64,000 nt of DNA from Klebsiella sp. WP3-W18-ESBL-02 (GCF_014168815.1 NZ_AP021972.1:3844001-3908000), one strand, 5' to 3'. Counted from the first letter of the stretch, positions 9,065 to 18,286 are shown. Notes: generated by a model not told the origin, from the sequence alone. Numbers and translations: made by a program.

Positions 9065-9828
9065 GAGAAGGCCTCCCGTTGTTCAAACACCCGGCTCAGC
9101 ACGTACTCGCGCTGTTCAATAAACCGCGGGTCGGATTTAATGCTGCGGCAGGATTCACCGGCCACAAAGCGGCGGGCGAAGTCGAGCGGCAAACGTTCCA
9201 GCACGCGACCCGGCCCCGGCGACAGCAGAACCAGCTCGGTTGCCATAAACACCGCTTCTTCAATATCGTGGGTAATCAGCAGCACTTTCTTACCCGTCTC
9301 ATGCCACAGCCGCAGCAGCAACGTCTGCATCTGCTCGCGGGTAAAGGCGTCAAGCGCGCCGAACGGCTCATCCAACAGCAGCAGCTGTGGGTTGGCGGCC
9401 AGCGCCCGGGCTATGCCAACGCGCTGACGCTGGCCGCCGGAGAGCTGCCAGATAAAGCGTTTTTCCGCGCCTTCCAGCCCGACCTTTTTCAGCATCTGCG
9501 CCGCCGTCTCGCGGCGTGCCTCTTTGTTAACGCCTGCCAGCTGTAGCCCTAATGCGACGTTATCCTGCACATTGCGCCACGGGAGAAGGCCCTCATTCTG
9601 AAAGACCACACCGCGATCGGCTCCCGGCCCGCTCACGCGTTTTCCGTCGAGGATGATGCTGCCGTGCTGATACGGCACGAATCCGGCAATCAGGTTCAGC
9701 AGCGTCGTTTTGCCGCAGCCGGACGGGCCGAGCACGACCAGCAGCTCCCCGCTGTCCAGCGTGAGATCGATATCCTCCAGCGCCGGTTTGCCGCCGTACT
9801 CGGCGCTGAGATGCGAGATTTGCAGCAT
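9061..9828 (-). CDS. tauB: Taurine ABC transporter ATPase TauB
   Basis: 255 residues from the second of two adjacent ATGs; the AAGGAGG ribosome site is 5 bp from this one and only 2 bp from the first. Walker A is GPSGCGKTT, the signature is LSGGQRQRVGIARAL, and Walker B is LLLLDEPFGALD, followed by the switch His in LLITHDIEEA. These are complete and typical of the nitrate/sulfonate/taurine importer subfamily. It couples ATP hydrolysis to TauC-mediated uptake. Confidence 0.96.
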   Translation of the reverse strand: MLQISHLSAEYGGKPALEDIDLTLDSGELLVVLGPSGCGKTTLLNLIAGFVPYQHGSIILDGKRVSGPGADRGVVFQNEGLLPWRNVQDNVALGLQLAGVNKEARRETAAQMLKKVGLEGAEKRFIWQLSGGQRQRVGIARALAANPQLLLLDEPFGALDAFTREQMQTLLLRLWHETGKKVLLITHDIEEAVFMATELVLLSPGPGRVLERLPLDFARRFVAGESCRSIKSDPRFIEQREYVLSRVFEQREAFS

Positions 9829-9838
9829 CATGGCCTCC

Positions 9839-10804
9839 TTACTTCACAAAACGGTCGGTCACATACTGGCGATAATCGCCCGCCACCGCCGGGACTTTGC
9901 CCTGCTCTTTGAGGAACTGCGCGGTGTCGACGATGGCTTTGTTGACCGGGCCATTCAGCGCCTGCGCCTGCTGTTCAGCGGTCAGATAGGTATTCCCCTT
10001 CACCAGCCCCGGTACGTCCGATGCCGGTACGCCGCTCAAACGCGCCAGCTTGTTGATATTGTCCGGCTGCGCCAGCCATTGTTCTGGGTTATCGATATAG
10101 CCGCGCTGGGCGTCAATCGCGCTTTTGGCGAAAGCCTTCACCACGTCCGGGTGTTTCTCAGCAAAATCTTTGCGCACCACCCACACGTCAAGCGTCGGCG
10201 CGCCCCACTCGCCGACCTGCGACGAGTCGGTCAACACGGTGCCGTCTTTTTCCAGCGCATTCACCGCCGGTGCCCACACGTAGGCGCCGTCAATGTCGCC
10301 ACGTTGCCAGGCGGCAATAATCGCCGGCGGCTGGAGGTTGAGAATTTGTACCTGACCAGGCTTGATGCCCCAGTGTTTGAGCGCCGCCAGCAGGCTGTAG
10401 TGGGTGGTAGAAATAAACGGCACGGCGATGCGTTTACCGATCAGATCTTCCGGCTTCGTTATCCCCTTTTTCACCACCAGCGCTTCAGAATTGCCCAGCT
10501 TTGAGGCCAGCAGGAACACCTCAATCGGTACCTGCTGGCTCGCGGCGACCGCCAGCGGGCTGGAGCCGAGGTTGCCAATCTGTACGTCGCCGGAGGCCAG
10601 CGCGCGGACGATGCTGGCGCCGCTGTCAAACTTGCGCCAGTCCGGCTTCGCGCCGCTCAGTTTTTCGAAGGTGTTGTCCGCCTGCGCCACTTTGGCGGGC
10701 TCGGCGGAGGTTTGATAAGCGATGGTGACGTCCACGGCCTGCGCCTGGAAGGCCAACAGTGCCAGCGTAGCGGCGATAACGGTGAAACGCGATGCGATTG
10801 CCAT
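9839..10804 (-). CDS. tauA: Taurine periplasmic binding protein TauA
   Basis: 321 residues with an N-terminal signal peptide ending at AFQAQAVD. It belongs to the SsuA/TauA/NMT1 family of periplasmic sulfonate-binding proteins and is the first gene of tauABCD, 7-10 bp ahead of tauB. In E. coli this operon is activated by Cbl and CysB under sulfate limitation. The roughly 150 bp upstream should hold those sites, but I could not identify them by eye. Confidence 0.96.
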   Translation of the reverse strand: MAIASRFTVIAATLALLAFQAQAVDVTIAYQTSAEPAKVAQADNTFEKLSGAKPDWRKFDSGASIVRALASGDVQIGNLGSSPLAVAASQQVPIEVFLLASKLGNSEALVVKKGITKPEDLIGKRIAVPFISTTHYSLLAALKHWGIKPGQVQILNLQPPAIIAAWQRGDIDGAYVWAPAVNALEKDGTVLTDSSQVGEWGAPTLDVWVVRKDFAEKHPDVVKAFAKSAIDAQRGYIDNPEQWLAQPDNINKLARLSGVPASDVPGLVKGNTYLTAEQQAQALNGPVNKAIVDTAQFLKEQGKVPAVAGDYRQYVTDRFVK

Positions 10805-10952
10805 AATGTCCTGCTCCCATGTCTTGTTATATGGGCAGTATTTATTGGCGTGGGGTGTTTGATAAAGGAATTAAAAATGCTTGTTAATTCCAATTCGTTT
10901 TTAGAAGAAAAATGGCAAAGGATAGTCTGTAGGCGGGATTCACTGTGGTCAT

Positions 10953-11030
10953 GTAGGCCGGATAAGGCTATGCCGCCATCCGGCTATCTGCGCCGGAGCG
11001 CCTGATGGCGCTGCGCTTATCAGGCCTACG
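10953..11030. repeat. REP / palindromic-unit pair
   Basis: Two units: GTAGGCCGGATAAGG with GCCATCCGGC, then GCCTGATGGCG with TTATCAGGCC. They lie between the 3' end of mmuM and the upstream region of tauA. They are of the same family as the copies near 7.3, 23.4, 41.9 and 47.1 kb. Confidence 0.85.
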
Positions 11031-11040
11031 TGTACTCAGT

Positions 11041-11973
11041 TCAGCAATGGGCTTTCAGCGCCGCAATATCTTTTGGCGTGGTGCGACAGCACCCGCCAAT
11101 CAGTTTCGCTCCCGCGGCCAGCCACTGCGGCAGGTAGCCTTCCAGCGTGGCGCAGGCCTCGCCGTGGTGATGCCAGGTTTTGCTCACCGCATCGTAGTGC
11201 TCACCTGAATTCGGGTAGACCACCAGCGGCAACGGCGTCTGGCTGTGCAGGTATTCCAGCGCATCAACGGTGTTTTCCAGCGCGATGCAGTTAATACCTA
11301 CCGCCAGAATTTGCGGATAGTCCGCCAGCAGCGCAATCACGTCACGTATCGGCGTGCCGTCGCTAAGATGCTGCGCATCGCGCAGGGTGAAAGAGAACCA
11401 CGCCTGAGCCACCGGATACTCCGCCAGCAGCTGCGCCAGAGCGCGAATCTCGTCAAACGATGGCAACGTTTCACAGGCCAGCAGGTCAACGCCCGCCTCC
11501 AGCAACGCCTCAACGCGCGGGCGGTGGAAGTCCTGGAATACCTGGGCACTGCGCTGATAATCACCGCGGTACTCCGAACCGTCCGCCAGATAAGCACCGT
11601 AAGGCCCAACGGAACCGGCAATCAGCAGCCCTTTCGCCGTCGGATCTTCAGCCTGATAGGCATCGCGTGCCTGGCGCGCCAGCTCGACGCTTTTGGCAAT
11701 CAGCGCCCGCGACTGGCTTTCATCCAGCCCGCGAGCGGCAAAGCCATCCGGCGTAGCCTGGTAGCTGGCGGTGATGGCCACCTGCGCCCCGGCACGGAAG
11801 TAGTCGAGGTGTACGTCATAAATCAGCTGCGGGTTTTCCATCAGCACTTTTGCCGACCACAGGCTGTCTGCGAGGTCGCATCCGCGCGCCTCCAGTTCGG
11901 TGGCCATTGCACCATCGAGCAGTACAAACGGGCGATCGCTCAGAATGGCGGTTAACGGATTATTCAGCGGCAT
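11041..11973 (-). CDS. mmuM: Homocysteine S-methyltransferase MmuM
   Basis: 310 residues, the length of E. coli MmuM. It transfers a methyl group from S-methylmethionine to homocysteine, giving two methionines. The zinc cysteines are visible as one Cys in ACETLPSF near the middle and the Cys pair in IGGCCRTTP near the C-terminus. Its start overlaps the end of mmuP by 14 bp, so the two are translated from one message. Confidence 0.96.
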   Translation of the reverse strand: MPLNNPLTAILSDRPFVLLDGAMATELEARGCDLADSLWSAKVLMENPQLIYDVHLDYFRAGAQVAITASYQATPDGFAARGLDESQSRALIAKSVELARQARDAYQAEDPTAKGLLIAGSVGPYGAYLADGSEYRGDYQRSAQVFQDFHRPRVEALLEAGVDLLACETLPSFDEIRALAQLLAEYPVAQAWFSFTLRDAQHLSDGTPIRDVIALLADYPQILAVGINCIALENTVDALEYLHSQTPLPLVVYPNSGEHYDAVSKTWHHHGEACATLEGYLPQWLAAGAKLIGGCCRTTPKDIAALKAHC

Positions 11974-13369
11974 GCTGCGGCTCCTGTTGGGTCTGACGTG
12001 AACGCGTTAAGTAATAGGCACCATAGCACAGCGCCACAAATGGAATCCCGCACCACAGCGCAATACGCTGCGACGGGTCAAAGGCCAGCCCCAGACAGGC
12101 CACGACGCAGAGCACAAACCCGAGCACCGGTACCGCGGGGTACCACGGCGCGCGATAGTGGAGCTCGCTCAGCGCTTTGCCCTGCTGTAAGTGACGGCGG
12201 CGGAAAACAAAGTGTGAGGCGCAGATACTAATCCATACCGCCACCACCGCAAAACCGGAAATCGCCGACAGCGCCACAAACACAGTATCCGGCGCGACAA
12301 TGCTGGAGAACAGCGCCAGCAGGCCGCCGAGCATACTCACCGACAGCGCCACCAGCGGCACGCCGTTTTGCGTCACCCGCGAGAAGCAGCGCGGCAGCGT
12401 CCGTTCGTTGGACAGCGACCACAGCATCCGCCCGGACGCGTACAGGCCGGAGTTGGCCGCCGACAGAATCGCCGTCAGGATCACGAAGTTGAAGATATCC
12501 GCTGCGTAAGGAATACCCACTTTCTCAAATACCAGCACGAACGGGCTTTTTTCGACCCCTGCCTGCTGCATCGGGATCAGCGCGGCCAGCACGAATACGG
12601 TGCCGATAAAGAAAATAATTAACCGCGCGATGGTGGTGCGAATCGCCACCGGGATCACTTTGTGCGGGTTCTCGGTTTCCCCGGCGGCGATACCGATAAG
12701 CTCGGTGCCGGAAAAAGCAAAGTTGACAGCTACCATGGTCATCAGAATCGGCAGCCCGCCGTGCGGGAACCAGCCCTCGGCGGTGAGGTTATGCAGCCCC
12801 GGCGCGGGTGAACCGTCCTGCATCGGGATAAACCCAAAGATAGCCGCGCCGCCCAGTACGATAAACGCGATGATGGTAATCACCTTCACCAGCGAGAACC
12901 AGAATTCACCTTCGGCAAAGAAGCGGGTCGAGATAACGTTAAGGCCGAAAATCAGCACGCAGAACAGCAGGCACCAGATCCACACCGGCACCTGGGGGAA
13001 CCAGTACTGCATACAGAACCCGGCGGCGGTAAAGCTGGAACCCAGCGCAACCGTCCACGTCAGCCAGTAGAGCCAGGCAACGGTGTAGCCGGTTGCCGGG
13101 CCAAGATAGCGCGACGCGTAAAGGTGAAACGCGCCCGTTTCCGGCATGGCCACCGACAGCTCACCGAGGCACTGCATCACCAGCCAGACCACCAGCGCGC
13201 CAATAAGATAGGCCAGCAGCGTACCTGCCGCGCCGGTCGTCGAGATGATATAGCCGGTATTAAAAAAAAGCCCTGTGCCAATCACGCCACCCAGCGACAG
13301 CATAATCAGGTGGCGGGTTTTCATGGTGCGCTTGAGCTGCCCACCTTGTTGTTGTGTTGTGTTTTGCAT
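11960..13369 (-). CDS. mmuP: S-methylmethionine permease MmuP
   Basis: 469 residues with about 12 membrane helices, in the amino-acid/polyamine/organocation (APC) superfamily. The N-terminal helix contains the unwound GVIGTGLFFNTG motif that holds substrate in these carriers. In context with mmuM the substrate is S-methylmethionine. MetJ-like boxes and a good sigma-70 promoter lie directly upstream, so methionine repression is expected. Confidence 0.94.
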   Translation of the reverse strand: MQNTTQQQGGQLKRTMKTRHLIMLSLGGVIGTGLFFNTGYIISTTGAAGTLLAYLIGALVVWLVMQCLGELSVAMPETGAFHLYASRYLGPATGYTVAWLYWLTWTVALGSSFTAAGFCMQYWFPQVPVWIWCLLFCVLIFGLNVISTRFFAEGEFWFSLVKVITIIAFIVLGGAAIFGFIPMQDGSPAPGLHNLTAEGWFPHGGLPILMTMVAVNFAFSGTELIGIAAGETENPHKVIPVAIRTTIARLIIFFIGTVFVLAALIPMQQAGVEKSPFVLVFEKVGIPYAADIFNFVILTAILSAANSGLYASGRMLWSLSNERTLPRCFSRVTQNGVPLVALSVSMLGGLLALFSSIVAPDTVFVALSAISGFAVVAVWISICASHFVFRRRHLQQGKALSELHYRAPWYPAVPVLGFVLCVVACLGLAFDPSQRIALWCGIPFVALCYGAYYLTRSRQTQQEPQHAAE

Positions 13370-13380
13370 TATTACCTTCT

Positions 13381-13404
13381 AAACGTATGGACATCTAAAC
13401 ATCC
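13381..13404 (-). promoter_or_regulatory. Tandem MetJ-like boxes upstream of mmuPM
   Basis: Three adjacent 8-bp units (AAACGTAT, GGACATCT and AAACATCC as read on the plus strand) match the MetJ box AGACGTCT at 6, 6 and 5 of 8 positions. They start 12 bp upstream of the mmuP ATG, just downstream of the promoter at 13418-13446. MetJ bound with S-adenosylmethionine acts on such tandem arrays. Confidence 0.65.
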
Positions 13405-13417
13405 AAATCAGAAGGCA

Positions 13418-13446
13418 GTTATACAACGATTGTGTGTAAATTGCAA
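13418..13446 (-). promoter_or_regulatory. Sigma-70 promoter for mmuPM
   Basis: On the minus strand, TTGCAA (-35, at 13446-13441), a 17-bp spacer and TATAAC (-10, at 13423-13418). Transcription would start about where the MetJ boxes begin. Confidence 0.6.
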
Positions 13447-13667
13447 AACGGCCAACGACGATCGACTCAAGCAAACGATGCAATCCATAGAATGGATTGC
13501 ATCATCAAAATTGAAAGAAAGACAATAATTAAATTATTGATATCCCATTATTACAGGATTGATGGGATATTGCCCCACAAACATATCATAGGACATTTAA
13601 ATAAAAGAAAGATGAAAAATAAGCTTCTATTTTCCCTTCATATTATATTTTTATCACCAAGCCAGTA
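13447..13667. other. AT-rich spacer between mmuP and the nucleotidase gene
   Basis: AT-rich DNA upstream of mmuP and downstream of the 5'-nucleotidase gene. A short imperfect palindrome (GCAATCCATAGAATGGATTGC) lies at about 13480-13500. I see no gene. The base composition is unlike the flanking core genes and continues into the nucleotidase gene. Confidence 0.5.
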
Positions 13668-15218
13668 TTACTTTAATGAACTCACATCCGTCACCCTCTT
13701 TTCAAGATCGGGTTTTACGGGGCTATACGTTTTGACATAATCAATGATTGACTCTGCAGAGGTCGTGCCGCTAATTGTTTTTACATTTTTTCCATTTAAA
13801 AATGACTCAAAACCATCGCCGCCAGTCGCACAAAATGAGTGTGTGACAACTCGATAAGTTTTCGTTGATTCTATAGGTTGATTATTAATAGTAAATTTAA
13901 TCAACCGATCGCCAAGAGGTTTTTTGCTATCATATTCAACATGCACATTTTTTGACACTTGCAAAACACCATTGGTGAGGTTGGTTGCATGAATCATTAA
14001 ATTGATGAGATCTTTTCCAGTCAGATCCATTTCAACCAGTTCGTTATTAAACGGGAAGGTTGTAATAATATCACCGTACTTTAAATTTCCTTGTGGAAAA
14101 TCAGCGCGCATGCCGCCACTGTTTTGGAATCCTGCGACAGCATCCGGTGCTTTAGCCATCATAGCATCGAGAACTAAGTTACCAACGGGCGATGATTCCC
14201 CATAAGCACGAGTGAATGGCGCGGTTGCCGACCCAATAATCTGGTCAGTGATGTTTTTTAACTTAGTATTCCACTCATCAATCTTAGCTTGCACTTTTGG
14301 ATCGGGTTTATATTCATCAGCAAACACGGTGATTAATTTACCGCTGTAGCCATCAATTTTTTTCGTCTGAGGGTTAAAATCCAACACTAACTTACCAACA
14401 TCGGTACCATACGCATCCGTTGACACAACCAGCGTGTTATTGACTTTAATGGGTTCGGGAGTGCCCACATGAGCGTGTCCTGTGATTAGCACATCGATAC
14501 CTTCAAATTTCTTTGCGGTATCGATATCGGCTTGCAGCATTCTGGCTACGTCTTTACTTCCATAACTGGATTGGCGCGCTGGTGTCCCTTCGTGGATAAG
14601 CAGTACAATGATATCAACCTTACCTTTTAATTCATCAAGCCCTTTTTGGATATAAGGCCCTTCATCACGAGCTTCCGAACCAGCATAGGCCTTAGCCGCG
14701 ACCGTATCATAAAATGCAAATTTTTGATGCACCCCTATTACGCCAATTTTTATGCCATCTTTTTCGACAATCGTCCAGGGTTTATTCCAGACCGGCTTGT
14801 CACTATTCGTATAGAATACATTCCCCAGTAAAATGGGAAAGTTCGCTTTTGATAACTGCTTAACCATGTTATCAACGCCATGATCAAATTCGTGGTTGCC
14901 CACTGATACCGCATCAAAAGGCATTGTATTCATTATATCAATAATTGCTTCACCTTTGGTCAGGGTACTGATATAGGGCCCAGTAAAATAGTCTCCCGCA
15001 TCAAAGAAAAATACATCTTTACTTTCTTTCCTGGCATCATTAACGAGGGTCGCAATATTAGCAAAACCACCTACTGCACGCGCCTTGTCAACGGCAGGAA
15101 TTTTGCCTGGAGAAACATGAGCATGGAGGTCATTGGTATAATAAATAGTCACATTCTTCGCACAAACCCAAAAAGGTAATGCGAGTAGAATACCGGCAGT
15201 CAGTGCCTTTATTTTCAT
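13668..15218 (-). CDS. Secreted bifunctional metallophosphatase/5'-nucleotidase (UshA/YfkN family)
   Basis: 516 residues with a signal peptide (cleavage near CAKN). The N-terminal calcineurin-like metallophosphatase domain has the metal motifs TNDLHAHV, FDAGDYFTG, GNHEFDHG and ITGHAHVG. The C-terminal 5'-nucleotidase domain (about 330-500) has FQNSGGMRADF and the substrate-stacking region around FCATGGDGFES. It should hydrolyse nucleotides or nucleotide sugars in the periplasm. It is not the E. coli ushA locus and is distinctly AT-rich against its neighbours, suggesting acquisition. It stands alone with no operon partner. Confidence 0.85.
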   Translation of the reverse strand: MKIKALTAGILLALPFWVCAKNVTIYYTNDLHAHVSPGKIPAVDKARAVGGFANIATLVNDARKESKDVFFFDAGDYFTGPYISTLTKGEAIIDIMNTMPFDAVSVGNHEFDHGVDNMVKQLSKANFPILLGNVFYTNSDKPVWNKPWTIVEKDGIKIGVIGVHQKFAFYDTVAAKAYAGSEARDEGPYIQKGLDELKGKVDIIVLLIHEGTPARQSSYGSKDVARMLQADIDTAKKFEGIDVLITGHAHVGTPEPIKVNNTLVVSTDAYGTDVGKLVLDFNPQTKKIDGYSGKLITVFADEYKPDPKVQAKIDEWNTKLKNITDQIIGSATAPFTRAYGESSPVGNLVLDAMMAKAPDAVAGFQNSGGMRADFPQGNLKYGDIITTFPFNNELVEMDLTGKDLINLMIHATNLTNGVLQVSKNVHVEYDSKKPLGDRLIKFTINNQPIESTKTYRVVTHSFCATGGDGFESFLNGKNVKTISGTTSAESIIDYVKTYSPVKPDLEKRVTDVSSLK

Positions 15219-15580
15219 AGCGAGTTCCGTTCAGTTATATAAAGGTTTGTTAATTTACATTCAGAAAGGTTTTTTTATGTGCGGCTGTTCACACATCCAG
15301 CCATGAGCAATAAGATAAAGTCAGCAACCTACCAAAATCGTTGGTGGGCTGCGTCAACTTTATTTATTAATACTGGTAAGACATTCAGCTGCCGTAATTC
15401 AGGACTACCGATATCTACATCGGCAGATGCCAACTGGCCAAACTATAGACTGGGGTATCCTGCATTACACTGCCGAGCGTGCGGGCGCTATTCAGCTCTG
15501 TTTGATGAACAGCAATTTAGTGAATGGTTATATCTCTCTTTCGGGGTGAGGGTCCTCCCCTCCCCCCCGAAAGCCTGGGC
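15219..15580. other. Intergenic region upstream of the nucleotidase gene
   Basis: About 360 bp between the nucleotidase start and the end of the RoxA-like gene. A CTTTCGGGG...CCCCGAAAG inverted repeat at 15538-15573 lies just past the RoxA-like stop and may act as its terminator. Otherwise I see nothing coding. Confidence 0.5.
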
Positions 15581-16702
15581 TTACTCGTCGAAGAACCAGT
15601 AGCCCTGGTTAATCAAATCCGTCAGCTCAGCAATAAACGCCGGGTTCGCCAGCGCTTCACCGAAGTGGGATTTATCCAGTTCGGTATAGCGACACAGCGC
15701 ATCTGCGGCCTGCGGCGCGCAGGTTTCCAGCTTCTCGCTATTAATAAAAACGCTATCGCCGACATTCAGCACCCGCAGACCGTTGAGGCGACGCAGCGTT
15801 TCTCCCGCTTCCAGCGCCGTCGCCACCTCTTCTGGCGTATACGCAGGCTCCGCAGGGGCAATATCCAGCTCATGGCGCGGCGTCGTCACAAAACTGCCAA
15901 ACCACTGTTTAAAATCGTTCGGCTGGCGGATCATATCGATCATCATCGTGCGCAGACGTTCAAGCTCATGGTCTTCCACTTTACCCACGTGTTCACGGCA
16001 GGTGAGATCCGGATCGGTGTAGTATTTCTCGCCCAGATCGTTCTCCAGCACGTAGTCGGCAAAGCTGCTGATCAGCTCGCGACCGTTCGGCCCGCGGAAG
16101 CCGACGGAGTAGTTCAGCGTGTCTTCGTAGGTATAGCCGTCGTGCGGGAATCCTGGTGGAATATAAAGAATGTCGCCCGGCGCCATTTCTACGTCGATAA
16201 TGGGGGTAAACGGCTCAACGTGCAGCAGGGCCGGATGCGGGCAGTGCTGTTTTAACGGCAGCGCATCACCCACGCGCCAGCGACGGCGTCCCATCCCCTG
16301 AATGATAAACACATCGTACGGGTCGATGTGCGGCCCAACGCCGCCACCCGGTACCGAGAAGGAGATCATCAGGTCGTCCAGCCGCCAGTCCGGCAGCGCG
16401 CGGAACGGGCGTACCAGCTCGGCAGAAGGCTCGTGCCAGTGGTTGACCGCCTGCGCCAGCAGCGACCAGTTTTTCTCCCCCAGGTGGTCAAAATCTTCAA
16501 ACGGGCCGTTACTCGCCTGCCATTTGCCGTCAATATGGCTCACCAGTCGGCTGTCGACTTCCATTTCCATGGCCAGACCGGCCAGCTCGTCAGGCGTAAT
16601 CGGGTCGACAAAATTCGGGAACGCATTTTTTAACACTACCGGCTGCTTCTGCCAGTATTTTTCCAGAAACTCCGGCCAGTTAAGGTTGAGTTGATAAGCC
16701 AT
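15581..16702 (-). CDS. RoxA/YcfD-like ribosomal oxygenase (2-oxoglutarate dependent arginyl hydroxylase)
   Basis: 373 residues, the same length as E. coli RoxA, which hydroxylates Arg81 of ribosomal protein L16. The JmjC-type cupin has the iron ligands His125, Asp127 and His187 (GPHIDPYDVF and IPPGFPHDG) at the same residue numbers as in E. coli RoxA. A winged-helix dimer/tail region follows. The protein differs at many positions from E. coli RoxA as I remember it, and it is not beside phoPQ or pepT here. It may be a second copy or a paralogue with another target, so I leave the symbol empty. Confidence 0.8.
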   Translation of the reverse strand: MAYQLNLNWPEFLEKYWQKQPVVLKNAFPNFVDPITPDELAGLAMEMEVDSRLVSHIDGKWQASNGPFEDFDHLGEKNWSLLAQAVNHWHEPSAELVRPFRALPDWRLDDLMISFSVPGGGVGPHIDPYDVFIIQGMGRRRWRVGDALPLKQHCPHPALLHVEPFTPIIDVEMAPGDILYIPPGFPHDGYTYEDTLNYSVGFRGPNGRELISSFADYVLENDLGEKYYTDPDLTCREHVGKVEDHELERLRTMMIDMIRQPNDFKQWFGSFVTTPRHELDIAPAEPAYTPEEVATALEAGETLRRLNGLRVLNVGDSVFINSEKLETCAPQAADALCRYTELDKSHFGEALANPAFIAELTDLINQGYWFFDE

Positions 16703-16723
16703 ATTTTCATACCATCAGTAGAG

Positions 16724-16753
16724 GGGTAGCCCTGATTATAAAGAGGGCTACCC
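16724..16753 (-). other. Strong hairpin between RoxA-like and cyclase genes
   Basis: Perfect 10-bp arms (GGGTAGCCCT and AGGGCTACCC) with a 10-base AT-rich loop lie 22 bp upstream of the RoxA-like start and about 75 bp downstream of the diguanylate cyclase stop. No U-tract follows on either strand. It could be a processing or weak termination signal separating the two genes. Confidence 0.5.
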
Positions 16754-16826
16754 GGCATCCGCCTTGTGATGAATCAACTGTGGATGCACACATCGCCGAT
16801 GTCTTTGCGCGCATGGCTCTCGCGGC

Positions 16827-18131
16827 TTATGCCACCGCCACCCGGTTCCTCCCCTGCTGTTTGGCCCGGTACAACGCCGTATCGCTGCTGCTGATTAGCT
16901 CGGCGGCAATATCCGCAATTTGCTGAATGCTGCAGACAAACTGCGGAGAGTCCCAGGTCATGACGCCGAAGCTAATGGTCAGCACCCCGCCAATCGGGCT
17001 GGTTTTGTGATCGATGGCCAGCGCCATGACCCGCTCACGCAGCCGCTCGGCCACCGCCTGTGCGCTTTCTCGCGTGGTATTCGGCAACATAATCAGAAAC
17101 TCTTCACCGCCGTAGCGGCTGACGCAGTCATCGGGCCGCAGACCGCCCTTCAGCGCTTCGGCGACGGCTTGCAGTACCCGGTCTCCGGCCTGATGGCCGT
17201 AGGTGTCGTTATAGCGTTTGAAAAAGTCGATATCCGCCATACACAGCGACAGCGTGGTGCCTTCTCGCTGCGCACGGGTGATTTCATCGCTGAGCCGGGC
17301 GTCCATATAGCGACGGTTGAACAGGCCGGTCAGATGATCGCGCTCGGCGTATTGCAACAGCGTCTGGTTGGCACGCGCCAGCTGCTGCTCCGCCAGCTTG
17401 CGGTCAGTAATATCCATCCACGCCAGAGAGACGCCCACCACGTTGCCATCCGCATCGTTCACCGCCATGGGTTTAATGTAGAAATAGCGGCCCCGGAACA
17501 ACACCTCTTTACTGGAAATCGCCTCGCCGGCGTCAAGCTGCATAAGATCCTGCTGCAACAGCTGATACCCTTCCGGCATAAATGCGCTGAGATTCGTGCC
17601 GATCAGCGCCTCTTCCGGCGCACAGAGCAGCGCCCCCATCGCGCGATTGGCTTTCGTCAGCATGCCGTTACGGTCAACCACGCACAGCGCCAACGGCGTA
17701 TTCTGATACAGTGATTCGAGCTGCAGCACGCGTTCACCCAGCCGGGAGATGTCGCGATCGATACCGCGATAGCCGGTGAGCTTGCCCTGGTCATCAAACA
17801 GCGGCATCCCGCTGGTTTCAATAATCACGATACTGCCATCCGCCCGCTGATTGCGGTTTATCAGGCCTGAGAAGGGCTTTTGTGACGCAAAAATATCGCT
17901 TAACGTTGCCGTTAGTCTCTCCCGCTCAACGGGCGCAATGAAATCGAGCGGCGTACGTCCCAGCACCTCTTCAGGCCGATAGCCAAGCAGGCGGGTCACC
18001 ACCTCGGAGACCCACACATAGCGCCCCTGCGCATCCACTTCCCACACCCAGTCGGTGTTATGATTGAGGAGATCGGCCAGTTTGCCGTCATCCCTCTGAT
18101 TCTGCTGCACGGACGGCTTCGCCATTGTCAT
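16827..18131 (-). CDS. Diguanylate cyclase with two PAS domains
   Basis: 434 residues, no membrane segment. A PAS domain at about 18-128, with a PAC-like end YRGIDRDISR, is followed by a second PAS at about 137-245, a short coiled linker, and a GGDEF domain from about 255. The active-site motif is GGEEF (341-345). An inhibitory I-site RxxD (Arg332, Asp335) lies five residues ahead of it, so product feedback is likely. It should make cyclic di-GMP in response to a cytosolic signal sensed by PAS. There is no EAL domain. No target gene is adjacent. Confidence 0.92.
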   Translation of the reverse strand: MTMAKPSVQQNQRDDGKLADLLNHNTDWVWEVDAQGRYVWVSEVVTRLLGYRPEEVLGRTPLDFIAPVERERLTATLSDIFASQKPFSGLINRNQRADGSIVIIETSGMPLFDDQGKLTGYRGIDRDISRLGERVLQLESLYQNTPLALCVVDRNGMLTKANRAMGALLCAPEEALIGTNLSAFMPEGYQLLQQDLMQLDAGEAISSKEVLFRGRYFYIKPMAVNDADGNVVGVSLAWMDITDRKLAEQQLARANQTLLQYAERDHLTGLFNRRYMDARLSDEITRAQREGTTLSLCMADIDFFKRYNDTYGHQAGDRVLQAVAEALKGGLRPDDCVSRYGGEEFLIMLPNTTRESAQAVAERLRERVMALAIDHKTSPIGGVLTISFGVMTWDSPQFVCSIQQIADIAAELISSSDTALYRAKQQGRNRVAVA

Positions 18132-18286
18132 TCACGCTTCTCCCTTGGTGCATTCGGTTGATAAATTGCTCAATAATTAATCATCGCGTCAACCAAAACA
18201 TAATGACTTGTTATTTAATCGCCCCTAAGACTTTAACGATTCGTGCGCCTGCATTATTTTATAACAAGAATAAAGGAGCCGAGCCT

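Noticed and set aside
13432..13740. Short open frame between mmuP and the nucleotidase gene
   Set aside because: No ribosome site, no family, and it runs into the 3' end of the nucleotidase gene on the other strand.
15524..16255. 243-codon open frame on the plus strand
   Set aside because: Antisense to the RoxA-like gene, with no domain and no ribosome site.
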